From: Helianthus annuus
Taxonomy: Eukaryota > Streptophyta > Magnoliopsida > Asterales > Asteraceae
Direction: 5' to 3'
Length of the DNA: 64,000 nucleotides
NCBI RefSeq assembly: GCF_002127325.2
Contig: NC_035437.2
Location: 112,236,821 to 112,300,820, forward strand
Within the stretch, counting starts at the first letter, position 1. Each line of letters begins with the position of its first letter. The position numbers and the translations under genes are program-made. The notes beneath the pieces were generated by a model that made no database searches, was not told the DNA's origin, and saw nothing but the letters and a program-made list of their open reading frames with translations. Shown here one piece after another: positions 31,512 to 44,200 of this stretch.

Positions 31512-33455
31512 GGAATCGGGTCAAAAGACTTTGTAGAACTCAAGTTATGGCCGAAAAGGGTATATTCGGTATTTACCGAACCGTTGCCATAACCGCATGT
31601 TATGAGCAGGTTAAAAATAATTAAAAATCTTTAAAAATCCCAAAATATTATTTTACATCAGTGAGTAAAAGTTTGGTGTCGAAATCCGGGTTTAGATAGG
31701 TGTTATGCTAATTGCGCTATTAATCACTAAAGTTTCCGTAATTTGCGCTATTTGGCATAACTCCTATTCTGGACCTCGGATTGACGTGAAATTTTAGGGA
31801 CATGCTTAGAAATCAGTAACTAAGGTTATGGTTCTTTCACATGTCCAAAATTCTCGTTTTAAATTAAAAAGGGCGTTACGGTCAACCTTTAAGCATTTAA
31901 CGGAAATGTGTAAAAGACTCGGACAAACAACGAACCGGTCACAGAGGGTTATACCATCATGTAACCTGGTCCTAAGAGAGTCCTAAGGCATATCTAAATC
32001 ATACTTTAACGGGTCAGAACTGAAGTCAATGCAAAAGTCAAAGCTTTGCGACTTTCGGCTCCGAACCGGGTCAAAACAGTAAATGGTCGGATCAAACAAG
32101 CTTAGACTAGTTAATATACTTATTAACATGTTTTATGAGTGTTTAAACAGGTTACACATCATCTACATTACTGATTATGCATTAAATCGCAAAATGGCAT
32201 TTCTTTTGACTTTTTCTAAGCACGTTTGACTCGATATTTGGACTAGTTAGAGTGAGAATCAGAGGGTGCCCTTTTTGGGGTTTAAAGCCCACATGATTAC
32301 CATCATATAACTATCTTTGATTCGATAAACCACTGGACCATTTGTGATTTATCGCAAAGTCAATCGTTAATTACGACAGATTGACTTTTAAGCTAAACTA
32401 AGCAAAAACTAAGCCACAAAAGGGTAGACACACTTACAGAAGCTTGGTGCACGACTAGGGATGATAGAAGAATGGTTTAGAGCTCCAGAGATGAACTAGA
32501 ATGCTGATTTGAGGTGTGTTTCAATTGTGCACAATGCATTGGCTTTTATAGTGAAAAACTTAGCTCAAGATCATTACAACTCAACCTACAAGGGTTCATG
32601 GATGATCAGCAGGTGTCCTAAGGTGCTAGGGGACATGTAGAGGGCGCCCATACTTCACTTAATGCTCAAATGATCGTTCACAAGCTCAAACATTGAATCT
32701 GTCCAAAGTTTCTGCATCTGGGACTCGTACGCGGCCCGCATTAGGATTCAGCAACTCGGACGCGGGCCGCATGAATCCTAATGTCAGAAAACGAATCAGC
32801 AGCTGGCTCGCGGCCCGCATTAAATCACCCTTAACCTTAACGCGGCCCGCATTAGACCTGATTTCCAAGATTTCAAATCTTTTGTAATGATTAACCTGAC
32901 CTTTCGGTTTCGAAGGGGTAACTTTGCGATTTGGCCCTCGATTATTTACCATCAAGGGCCTCGTGCCTTTTACCCGCATTGTTAAGTCCCCGGTTAGTTT
33001 AATTATTATCCGAAAAGCCTTAACTTTTATTGTTGACGCTTTTAACCCCTCTCATACGAATTTGATCATAACTTTCTCGTTTTAAAACAGAACTTCGCGA
33101 AATTTATATCGCATATTCTAGTGAGCGTATTTTACTGTTACAAAGCCTTGGGTTCGTCAAAGGGTCACTCAGAGGTATAAATTTAACATGTTGACACAAT
33201 TAACCCCTGTAGCTTGTAATCTCTCACTCTCTTCCGCGTTTCGCTCCGTACGATCCATGATTTATTCGTTTGAAGGTACGAGCATCGTTTAGGGTTACTA
33301 TACAGTATATTTACCCTTCGTTGACATTTATAACCCTCGAATTTACATACTTTCAAGGTTTGTCAACTTTAGTCCTTTATTTAATATTTAATGCCACGTG
33401 TAAACTCATGACACGTGTCAACACATTATTGGACACAAAATTTCGAGGTGTTACA
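31512..33455 (-). mobile_element. 5' LTR of element B, second part
   Basis: It continues the LTR interrupted at 17532 and ends GGTGTTACA at 33455, followed by the target duplication aatga (33456-33460). It matches 7840-9185 but carries about 600 extra bases (about 31634-32233) that are absent from the other copy. That segment has no transposon ends that I can see, so a deletion in the other copy is the simpler reading. Confidence 0.93.
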
Positions 33456-33460
33456 AATGA

Positions 33461-33821
33461 GTATGCTCTTCTTGTCATATCTCGGACCGTTCCATCATCA
33501 TATCCACAATTCGTTCAACTCTCGTCATCTTCAGACGCGAGTGTCCTTCAATTAAAACATTCACAAGAGTTAGTCATGTCAACTTCAATAATCGCCCGTA
33601 TTATAATACAAGGCTTTTTCTACTATACGCGTCAATGCGCGTATTTTCGTCAACCATATCAACCATTTTAATTGGGGTAACGTATATCACACAATAGCCC
33701 TATGTGTTGTTTACAACACTTTAGCATGCTAACTATTTACATACATGTACTTACCGGATTTGCGATCAAGCCTCGAACCGAACACACTTTATTCTTTAAC
33801 CATGAGCTCTGATTACCAACT
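33461..33821 (-). mobile_element. Internal region of element A, right part, with primer-binding site
   Basis: On the minus strand the LTR end at 33822 is followed by TTGGTAATCAGAGCTC (33804-33819). This is a tRNA-Met-type PBS with one extra A compared with TGGTATCAGAGC. The rest is non-coding and leads to the B target site. Confidence 0.8.
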
Positions 33822-36555
33822 TGTAACGCCCATCTTATAAATCTGGATTTTATAAATAACATACACATTTTATATGCTAAAATGTGACTTTACAAAATCA
33901 ACTTGTCATGCTAACATTCCCATAGTTTACAACATTTCAAAAAGTACATGTTCATAAATGTTTAAATAATTCATTTTACATTTTGCAAACAACTCAAGAT
34001 TTGACGCGGAAGCTTTATTTAACGTGTGTTCGGTTCTTGCTCGCCACTTGATCTTCACCCGGGACTCTCGACATTCACCTATGATCAAAACCAACTTAGA
34101 AGTCAGTTTTGATAGTTAAATAACAAGTACAACAAGTTAATCGGGTCAAATATTCGAAATAAACAAAAAAAATCAATATTTTCAGAAATTAGGCCGTCGC
34201 CACGCGCGACCATGGCCGTGGCGCTACGCCACGGTCTCTTTTTGACAGATTGTTGCAGCTGGTTGCTGCATATTCTCAGCACGACCGGATTTTACGGAAA
34301 CGGCCATAACTTCTTCGTTATTGATCCGTTTTACCCGATTCTTTTTCCTACGCGTCCGTAATTTAATCCTCCATCTTATGGAGTTAAAATCCCACATCCA
34401 ACATAAGAAATTTTGAGACTTCTAAGCATTCAACTCGTTACCTTTTTACCGAATTTTAACCCGTTTATGCATTTTATCAAACAAACGTATTTATTTGATT
34501 CCTATATCTCATACACTTCTTCAAATTAATGTTACCTACTATATTAGGTTCTAATCATAGGTTTATTACACCATTTAAGTCCGTTTTCGCTCGTATGCTT
34601 ATTTTGACCCGTTAAGGGTGTTTTAGCACTTTAAAGCTTGAAATCGCTTTCATTCTTTTCTAGCAACTTATTCCTACATTTCTTATCAAGTTATCTTCTA
34701 CCACATCTATATGTGTGTTGGATTTAATATGGATATTTATATGTTCCGAGTTCCTACCCCTTGGATTATCATTTTACGGCAAGACTCATATAAAGTCTTA
34801 CGACCCAAGGATTTACATCCTTCACTACCTATACTCATTCTAAGCATATATTTAATCATGAAACTTATTTCCGAACCACCCTTATGGGTCGTTCGTTCAA
34901 ATTTGCTTACAAGGGCAATTTGGTCAATTTTTATCCTTCTTTTACTACAAGAACCTTTAAACACTTGTTTGACTAAAAATCCAACCTTTTAACTATAATT
35001 CTTGTTTATAAACTCATGTGCTTCTAAAACACCATAAACATAATTCAACTTATTCGGTTTACCCAAAGATAACCGAATATCTATACCTTAACCTTGTCTA
35101 ACTCTTATAGAACTCCAAATTCTACGTGATGAGTTGTGTTAATATACATACCTGGCTCGGATCAATATATTGACCCGTTTCAATACCTTGCCTTGTAATT
35201 GCTAAGCAATAGCGGTGTACTTATCCATTTGCTATTTATTCCTATAACATGTAACTCGACAAACCATTAGACAATATTGTCAAAAGGTGATAATTTCACC
35301 TTTTGACCCGTTTATTTACCTAGTGATCTTCATCACTTCAAGTAAATGCCAATTTCATGTATTATGCTAATTTAAAGTCTACTAGCTAGAATACGAAATC
35401 AAGCATAACATAACGGAACCGTAGTTACGTACCTTTAAAGCACACCTTTCAAGCGTGTATTACCTCCGGCTTGTCTACCTGACGACCCGGGTTCTTTACC
35501 TATAGAGCTCCATTCACAACCAAATTTAGAACTCTTTCATAACCAAAAATCGGACAATTCATTATGATATTCAGATCTGCGTTTTTGTCCGATCTTTAAC
35601 GTTTTACTCATCACTTAGGCGTTTTAACAAACACCTAGCGGGTCAGATTTTTACATAATCATTACTAGGTTCTTGACATGTTATTTTCATCTACATCCAC
35701 TTCAATTAACAAATCTATACTAAATTTTAACATGAATAATTTCGGATTCACCACATGAATTCAGATTTCACTAGAATAAGAACCATAATTCTAGTGTTTA
35801 TTTAGTTTCTACAAACTAACTAATCACCTTCAATGGTGATTATAAACCCCACAAGTATAATGCTAGATTTTAACAAGAAATCATCTAGGGTTTATCCCTA
35901 GATGCCATATTACTTCTAATTCCATCCATGCAAGACATAATCAAGCTCAATTTCAGTTTTTCACAATTAACCTAGAACTTGAGATAAATCAAAATACTGG
36001 AATGTTGCATACCTTGCGATCCCTTCAGTGAGGTGATCACTAATTCGTGTTTAGAACTTGATTTGGGACTGAATTGAACCTTCAATTTGATCAAATTTGA
36101 CATGCACTAGGGTTTGGTGGGGAGCCAGTGTCGCCCCCTGTGTTCTTGTTCGACCAGGACCTCCATTTGAGGGGTTTGGTTTTATTTTTTTGTTTTAAAA
36201 CTAATAATATTAGTTTCAAATTTAACAACATTGATCCCTCCCCTTTTGTTTAACTTATATCTTTGGCAATTTAACTCTATTCATGCTTTAACACAAGACA
36301 ACCAACTAACTAGGTTATTTATTTCCTAGTCAGTTTAGTATGTTCGGGAAATCATAGCCCGTTTTACTTTAAGTCCCGTTAAATCGGGCCTTTTATCTTC
36401 CTATTTTCTTGAAAGCTCTTATTCACTTTAAATAAATATTAGGATTATTCAATTAATTCCTAATACTTGCCAGTTTACTTTTACCACTAACGGTATTTTC
36501 CCCGTCTTTAGTATTTACGGGGTTTAATTACCAAACCCGTTTTCGGGGTGTTACA
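33822..36555 (-). mobile_element. 5' LTR of element A, complete
   Basis: The plus-strand edges are TGTAACGCCC (33822) and GGGGTGTTACA (36555); length 2734 bp. Its right part matches 2872-4083. It carries three strong hairpins: 35769-35777/35788-35796, 35822-35828/35835-35841 and 35882-35890/35896-35904 (9-bp arms CATCTAGGG/CCCTAGATG). It forms the right boundary of the whole nest. Confidence 0.92.
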
Positions 36556-36556
36556 G

Positions 36557-36830
36557 GTTCGCGCCGAAACGGATTTTTTAGAATTTTTATGATTTTTTAG
36601 AATTTTTATTATTTTTTAGATTTTTTTGGAATTTTTGGAACGGTTCAGCTCGAAACGGTTCGGTTCGAAACGGTACGGGTCGAAACGGTTCAGCTCGAAA
36701 CGGTTCAGCTATAAATGGTTCGGTTCGAAACGGTTCAGCTCGAAACGGTTCGGCTCGAAACGGGTCGCGTCGAAACGGCTCAGCTCGAAACGGTTCAGCT
36801 CGAAACGGTTCGCGCCGAAACGGATTTTTT
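36557..36830 (+). repeat. 15-bp minisatellite next to element A
   Basis: About 13 imperfect copies of cggttcagctcgaaa (36638-36823) are flanked on both sides by an AT-rich block beginning ggttcgcgccgaaacgg (36557 and 36806). Because the unit is 15 bp, one frame stays open and reads a pentapeptide (SSKRF/GSKRF). I see no reason to call it a gene. A's insertion point abuts the first flanking block. Confidence 0.88.
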
Positions 36831-37691
36831 GTATTTTTTTAGAATTTTTTAGAATTTTTATGATTTTTTAGAATTTTTTGGAATTGGATCAAAATGGCAA
36901 TTGAAAACATTTAAAATGAAAATCCCCAAAATACCTCTGGTTAAAGATGGAGTTAATGTATGTGATCAAAATGACAACAAAATAGAAAAGTCAGGGACCC
37001 AGAGGCAAAAAAAAAACTATTTGAACTAAAATGACAAATTTAGACAAAACTTAAGGACTAAAATGGCAATTTACTCTTCAAAAAATAAAAAAGCATCAAA
37101 GCACCATCACCATTCAACCTTTGTAACAGCAAACAACATCACTAATTCATTTGAAAAATGAAGACGAAGAAGGGATTGGTGGGGGTCTTCTTGTTTGTTG
37201 TGGTGTAGGGTTTGTTCTTGATATCCAGATTCCAGATTTCAGATGATGAACATTGAATGAAATTGAAAGGTTTTGTTAATGTTCCTACTTTCAATGAAGT
37301 AAGTTATTTTAACATTATCTTTGACTAATAATTATATGTTTATATAGTTAAAAAGTTATATCTTTATTTTTAATATCAATAAAAAACAAAAATGGAAAAG
37401 GATTGAAATGCCCCTTATGTGAGGGGCACATGATATGGTTTTAACGTTGACAATGGATGTTGTTTAAGGCGCGAAGTGAAACGGAGATAAGTTAAATAGA
37501 TCAGGGAAAAAAATATCACTTCTTAAACAATTTGGACAAAAACATTAAAATGATCAAACCATAAAAGATAAAGAGTAAAACAAAAGTTAACTCGTAAGAA
37601 AATGGACCACTTGTAGCTAGAAAGAAAAAAGAAAGAAACTTACTTTCCGTAAGAAAGATCCAAACTCAACAACACCCATTATTCTTATGCC
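36831..37691. other. Upstream region of the EXO70A1-like gene
   Basis: AT-rich sequence without coding potential. The piece around 36990-37075, ending ctaaaatggcaatttactct, resembles the ends of the Mutator-type MITEs in the introns downstream and may be a decayed copy. The promoter of the exocyst gene presumably lies here, but I could not pick a convincing TATA box. Confidence 0.5.
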
Positions 37692-37877
37692 ATGATACCA
37701 CCACCACCTCCTCTACATTACATGCTTTCTATACACTCAACACTCTTTCAATTCAACAACACATTTTCACTCCAACTATTCCCTTTTTCAGTCTCTATAC
37801 ACTCATACTCTTTCAATTCAACAACACATTTTCACTCCAACTATCCCCTTTTTCACAATTCTCCTAAACTCAACTAA
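37692..37877 (+). CDS. Possible upstream ORF (61 codons) before EXO70A1
   Basis: ATG 37692 opens a 61-codon frame (MIPPPPPLHYMLSIHSTLFQ at its start) whose TAA ends at 37877, three bases before the main ATG at 37881. If transcribed in the same mRNA it would be an upstream ORF affecting initiation at the main start. The product is Ser/Phe/His-rich, and its length includes part of a 65-bp duplication, so it may be chance. The transcription start is unknown. Confidence 0.3.
   Translation: MIPPPPPLHYMLSIHSTLFQFNNTFSLQLFPFSVSIHSYSFNSTTHFHSNYPLFHNSPKLN
37729..37858 (+). repeat. 65-bp tandem duplication in the presumed 5' UTR
   Basis: The block ctatacactca...ctctttcaattcaacaacac...ccctttttca occurs twice at period 65 with only a few differences. 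It lies just upstream of the EXO70A1-like start codon and has the pyrimidine-rich look of a plant leader. Confidence 0.88.
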
Positions 37878-37880
37878 CTC

Positions 37881-38255
37881 ATGGGTGTTCCAATTCCACC
37901 CGATAATCTGACCCAAAAAGCAGCCATGATGAGAGAATCACTGCACAAGACTCAATCAATCACTGATAACATGGTTTCCATTTTGGGTTCTTTTGATCAC
38001 CGTTTATCTGCCCTTGAATCAGCCATGCGTCCAACTCAGGTACATTTTCATCAGTATTTTTTTTTTCTAACTTTACTAAATAGTAAGTAATAAATACCCA
38101 TTTTTTGTATTTCTTTGAATTGTGAGAAAATGTATGTGGGTGTGTTTGGCTTTGAGGTTTAGGGGAAAAAAGGTGGAACCTTGATCTACTTTGTGTTAGC
38201 TGGATAAATAAATAAATAGCTTTATGCGTTTTGTATGAACAAGAATCTCTAGTTT

Positions 38256-38292
<37 letters not shown>

Positions 38293-41200
38293 GGAAGCAA
38301 GAAATAAATATAGATGTAATTCTAAATTTGTCAGGAATTGTCAAATTTTTTTAATTACAAACCGGGATTAAATGCTGAAATTAAGGACTTTAATGGTTGT
38401 TTTTGCATAGTGAACTAATTGTCATTGATTTCCTTTTATAGCTCAGTGACATCTTATCTTGGGATGGGATAAAGCTTGGTACCATTAGGTCCTGGGTTCG
38501 ATTCCCACAAGGGGGTTTTTCCCAAATTTATTGGGTTTCCTCCTAAACTGGTCTATATGCATTATTGTCTAATAGAGATGAATATGATCAGGTGGTTACA
38601 CTGGTGGCACAATGATACTCTAGTGGTCCGTCAGTGATCCAAATTTGTCGTTCAAAAAAAATAAATAAATAACCAAATAAATAAATGTGAGAGTTATGAC
38701 ATCCAATGATTTACATGTTTTAGACTAAAAATAGAAAGAATGAAAATAGCTAAAATTTGGGGAAAGTATTGCTGATTCAATGGGAGCCCTTATTGATGGA
38801 ATTCGGGCTCGACGGCTAGGCTAACCACATGATCTGGCTCGTCGAGACCTTTTCAGCTAGTCCAGGCAAGAGTCTGCTAACTCTTGGATCAGATCCTTAT
38901 AGTTTTCTCTTCGACTTAACGATCATAGTTATATAAATATACATTCTTAAGGCCACAACTTTAATTGAAATTTGGGTGTGCAATAACAATCAATTTTGGA
39001 TACAATGAGATATTGTAGGTGCAAAAGGAGAAATTCCATATTACTTGACAATTATTTTTTTGTCAAAAGTCTTTTTTGTTTTTTTTGTTTTTTTGTTTTT
39101 TTTTTTTGTGAAAGATAATTGCGATTATGCATTTGATCTAGACTTCACACTAGTTCTACGCATTATGTTTTTATCGTAGATAAGGACACATGGTATACGT
39201 AGAGCTCATGAGAACATTGATAAGACCTTGAAGGCTGCTAATGTTATATTGAACAAATTCGATCTTTCTCGTGAGGTTGGTTTTTCTTAACTAATCATTT
39301 CTTTATAAAGGTGGAAATTTCAAATTATGGCCCATCTGTATGGAAACGAGCCAATTTGGGTTCATATTTTGTCGGTAACGGGTCAAACATGTTAAAAGCT
39401 TACAACGTCCTAAATCATCGTATTTAAAAGAAACTACATTATTATTATTTTTATAAAGTTAACGTGATGTAAGTATTAAAAAAATAGACAAAAAAGTTTT
39501 TATAAAGTTAACGTGATGCACAACGTGACTTGATCCGATCCGTTCGACTTGAACTCATGTTTGACCCGTTATCCCACCTGCCAGACCCACCCATTTCGCC
39601 ACCTCTAGTTTCTTATATATTTTATGAAATGTGTTATGTGAGGAGTATTTATGTTTCTAACTTGTAGGCTGAGGCTAAAATACTTAAAGGCCCACGTGAG
39701 AATCTTGAAGGCTATCTTGAAGCTATTGAGCAACTAAGAAGCAATATTCGGTTTTTTACCGACAACAAAAGCTTTAAGAGCAGCGATGGGGTGGTCAACC
39801 ATGCGAATAATTTGCTTTCCAAGGCTATCTCCAAATTGGAACATGAATTTAAGCAGCTATTATCATCATACAGGTTCGTTCGACTAATTGAAACCTATGC
39901 AGTTAATATCGGTGATATATCAGTTATCGCCCCCATGTAAAATATCGGTACCGATACTCCCTACTTGCTACATTTGTTAGTGTTTTGCAAGTTGCAAAAG
40001 GTTAATTTGTTAATGGTAGGAGAGTATATTGAATTGTTAGGGTTAAATTGCTATATATATAAATTTTGCATGATATTAAAAATACCGATATCCCACCACG
40101 ATAACCTATATCTCAAATATCTCTCCTTGACCGATATCCGATATTTTACCGCATTAACTACAAACGGGTTGACCTGGAACACTTTTTGTCCAAAAATTAT
40201 TGTGTTGGGAAAAGATGATTACAAAAAAGATATGGTTTTATAGTAACCATGGGCGAATTTCGACCCGTTTCCTGTTACTGTTACGCTAAATTACTTGAAA
40301 TTCACCCATTTGAACCAAAAGAAATATAACTAACCTGAATCGACCCGTTTCCTGTTAAGCATTGTTGATGTTTATTTATTTAGAGGTGGTATTTTCGAAC
40401 CGTTTACCTATACATGAGTCGATTTGGGTTATGTTGGTTGAACAGGTTGAAAGTCGTCTTCAAGTATATTTAGATGCATAAAAACTTCTGAAACCGCTTT
40501 ATTTACAAGTTAGGTTATTTTTGTAATACTACGGTTTTAGTAATCATATTTTTCACATTAATAGTCTTAAAAATTTGAAAGTGGATAAATAAAGTGTTTG
40601 CGGGTTGACCAACCAACCTGTTTTGACAAACTACCCACTATGACTCATTACCTCACCAACTCTATAAATGGGTTTGCCTGGGACTAGAGCTGTAAACGGT
40701 TCACGAACTGATCGCTGAACGTTCGGTTCGTTTACATCCCTAACTGGGACTAAACGGGTTCATGTCGTACACAAGTTGACACGACTTATCCGTTTAATAA
40801 ACGGGTCACACAGGGGTGACCTGACAACCAGTTTTTAACTTGCCAACCTGTTTAATATAGTATTATATAAATTATATAAATTAATCCGTCAACCCTGCCA
40901 CAACATGTTGACCCGACAACCTGTTTATATAACCAGTTTACTCAGGTCATGTACGGATACATGTATCCGGCTTACGGTTAAAATTTTCGACACGATTAAG
41001 TGATCAAATCGTGTTCAGGTGGGTTATACGAACCTCAACCCGAACCCGTCACGGATTACTACACTTATGTTGATGAATACCGTAATTAACTAATTTTCAT
41101 AAAATAATTTTTTTTTCAGCAAACCTGTGGAACCCGATCGGTTATACGAGTGCCTACCTAATTCTCTAAGGCCATCATCTGGATCACCTGACCCGAGTGG

Positions 41201-44200
41201 CAAGAACCCTTCTAATAGCCGTACGGGTCCCACCACTGCAGAAAACGCTGTTTATAATCCTCCGGTTCTGATACCACCTAGGGTTCTACCCCTGCTTCAT
41301 GATTTAGCTCAACATATGGTGCATGCTGGTCACACTCAGCAGTGTTTGATTATTTACAGGTAAAAATAACTATCTTTATTGATACTTTTTTTAATGGTTG
41401 TTGGTAGAGGCATTAAAATGGCAGGTCAAGTAGTTTGGTTAACAGTCAAATCGGGTCGGGCCACAATGAGGATCTTTTTGTTACAAAATCGAAACGGCTA
41501 GGGGTGGTTATTTTTTGGTACAGGTCGAAACACTTTCTGTCTGATAAAATTTTAATTTTTTTTTTTCTAATAAAGAGTGAGTGTGTCAAATATATACACA
41601 AAAGCTCTGTTATCTCGATAATAATCTATCTATTCTGGAATTATTGGAATGGTTATTGGATGGGTCACAACAAATTGAGTAATTGGTCAAAACGGTTTCA
41701 AGTCGAACCGATGAAACGGGTAACCTTTTGGTACATGTCGAAACGGGTAGGGGTTGACCCAGAACACTTTTTTTTTCCAAAAAAATTACTTTTAACTATT
41801 GATCAACAGTTGGTGTGCCAAATTTAGGGGTGTGAATTTCTGACACAACCCGAAAACACGATACGAACCTAACACGAAATTTACGGGTTTGGGTTTAGTC
41901 TAAATAGTTTTGTTTTTTTGCAATAAATTTTAAATTTAATATATGAATTTACGGAAAAAAATTAACAAATAAAAAATTCGGGTTGAACGGGTCGTGTTCT
42001 TATCAACCTGCGAATATTCGGCTCGTGTTCGGGTTCTCATATGTATGACACAATTTTCAGGTTCGTCTAAAATTTTTGGGTTCGGGTCGGGTTGGACCCG
42101 CCAACCTGCGAACACGACCCGTTTAGTACCCCTTGCCAAATTACAAAACTTCTATTGTTTCAATGATACCTAGTTGTATTGATTCAGTGATTTAGGAGGT
42201 TTTATGTATTTTAAAGACGCTTTGTGATAATTTTCGACCTCTTTGACCCCTTCAGTCCGTTTTCTTTTAAGTTAATAATATTGTTCAAACCTTTTGTTTG
42301 TTGGAAGTATTGTTTCAATAACTGAAGGACACATTAAAAAATAACAAGTTAATTTATGTTGTTACCTATATGGGCCCATGTTCTTGTTGGATTTTGAAGT
42401 GACATAATAATACCATGTTCTTGATTTTTAGGGATACGCGTTCTCAAGTCCTGCAAGAAAGCCTTCACCAATTGGGAGTTGAAAAGCTTAGTAAAGATGA
42501 TGTACAAAAGATACAATGGGAGGTTTTGGAGCTCAAAATTGGGACTTGGATTCATTTTATGCGAATTGCAGTAAGTCAATTATAATACAAATTGTTCTTA
42601 TTTTCCCGCGAAAGTTACAACATTTTCATTTCTAGCAAAAAGTTCTAAGTTAAAATCACTTGACAGTTATTATCGTTGTAAATAGGGTTATTGGATTTTA
42701 ATAATCCTAAGTTTCACCTATTGGCCGATAATAATCCCAACTTTAAAAATTCCCTCCAACGAACCCAACTTGTAAAATTTGCCCCCCAATGATCCTTTTT
42801 CTAACATAGGTGCACTTAAATCAATTAAGGAGTCTGCAGGTGCACTTGAATCTATTGAGGAGACCAAATTCTTACATGTTTAAAAAGGATCAATGGGGGC
42901 CAAACTTTTACAAGTTGGGATCGTTGGAGGGAATTTTTAAAGTTCGGATTATTATCGGCCAACAGGTGGAACTTAGGATTATTAAAATCCAACACCCCTT
43001 GTAAATAAGACTAATTGCATTGATAAACTCAATTTTTTTACTCAAAGGATATTTTTGGTATTTTATAAATACTCCTTTTTGTCCCATGAAAGTTGCAACA
43101 TTTTTTCTTCTAGAAAAGATTCAAAGTTAAAACTATTTACTTGCTCATTATGATCATTGAATATAAAGCTAATGTCATTATTTACTTCATTTTTTTGAGT
43201 AAAATGCCATTTTCGTCCCTGAGGTCTGGCTAGTTTTGTGACTTTAATCCTAAGGTTTGTTTTTCCGCATATGGATCCAAAAGGTTTGAAATCTTGCCAT
43301 TTTCATCCGGCTCGTTAACTCCATCCATTTTTCTCCGTTAAGTCTGGGGTATTTCGGTCTTTTTTGTTAACTTAGAGGGCCATTTGGTCTTTTTCACTTT
43401 ATGTACAAGCATTTAGCATAATGTACAAGTATTCAAAAGACCAAATTCCCGTTTAAGCTAACAAAAAAGACTGAAATACCCCTAACTTAACGGAGAAAAA
43501 TGGATGGAGTTAACAAGCTTGATGAGAATGGCAAGATTTTAAACCTTTTGTATCCAGATGCGAAAAAACAAACCTTTGGATGAATGTTAACTGGCTAAAC
43601 CTCAGGGACGGAAATGGCATTTTAATCTTTTTTTTTTCTATTCTTTGAAAGGGTATTTTAGGTGTTTGACAAATATTGATCAACATTTTAGTGTTTATTG
43701 AATCAATCTTGAGGAACCTGTTAATTATGTCAAACAGGTAAAATTATTATTTGCTGCTGAAAGAAAAGTTTGTGATCAAATGTTTGACGGCATTGATTCC
43801 CTTAAGGACCAGTGTTTTGCTGATGTCACTAAAGGTAGTGTTGCAATGTTACTTAGTTTTGGAGATGCAATTGCCAAAAGCAAAAGATCACCCGAGAAAT
43901 TATTTGTGCTTCTTGACATGTATGAGATTATGCGCGAGCTTCACTCCGAGGTATGTGTGTATGTATGTCGTCTGTGTTTGTTTTATATTCATAACGACAC
44001 AGATCGAAAAATGTAGTTGATGATCACATTAAGCTATACAAAAAAAATTATGAACTGCAAGATGTAGGTTATAAACTGGTCAACTTAAAAGGATAACTAA
44101 AAGGAAAAGGGTCAAACGGGTCGAAAGTGGCCCAAAGTGTATATTTGCAGCATTAAACCTCATAAAATTTGTAATAAAAATTAGATTGTTTGAAATGATA

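Noticed and set aside
36626..36871. 81-codon frame with SSKRF pentapeptide repeats
   Set aside because: The open frame is a by-product of a 15-bp minisatellite; no upstream or downstream coding context.
38437..38510. Possible tRNA gene (box A and box B present)
   Set aside because: No cloverleaf or acceptor stem can be formed; an A-rich tail and long body mark it as a SINE. The same holds for 60157-60313.
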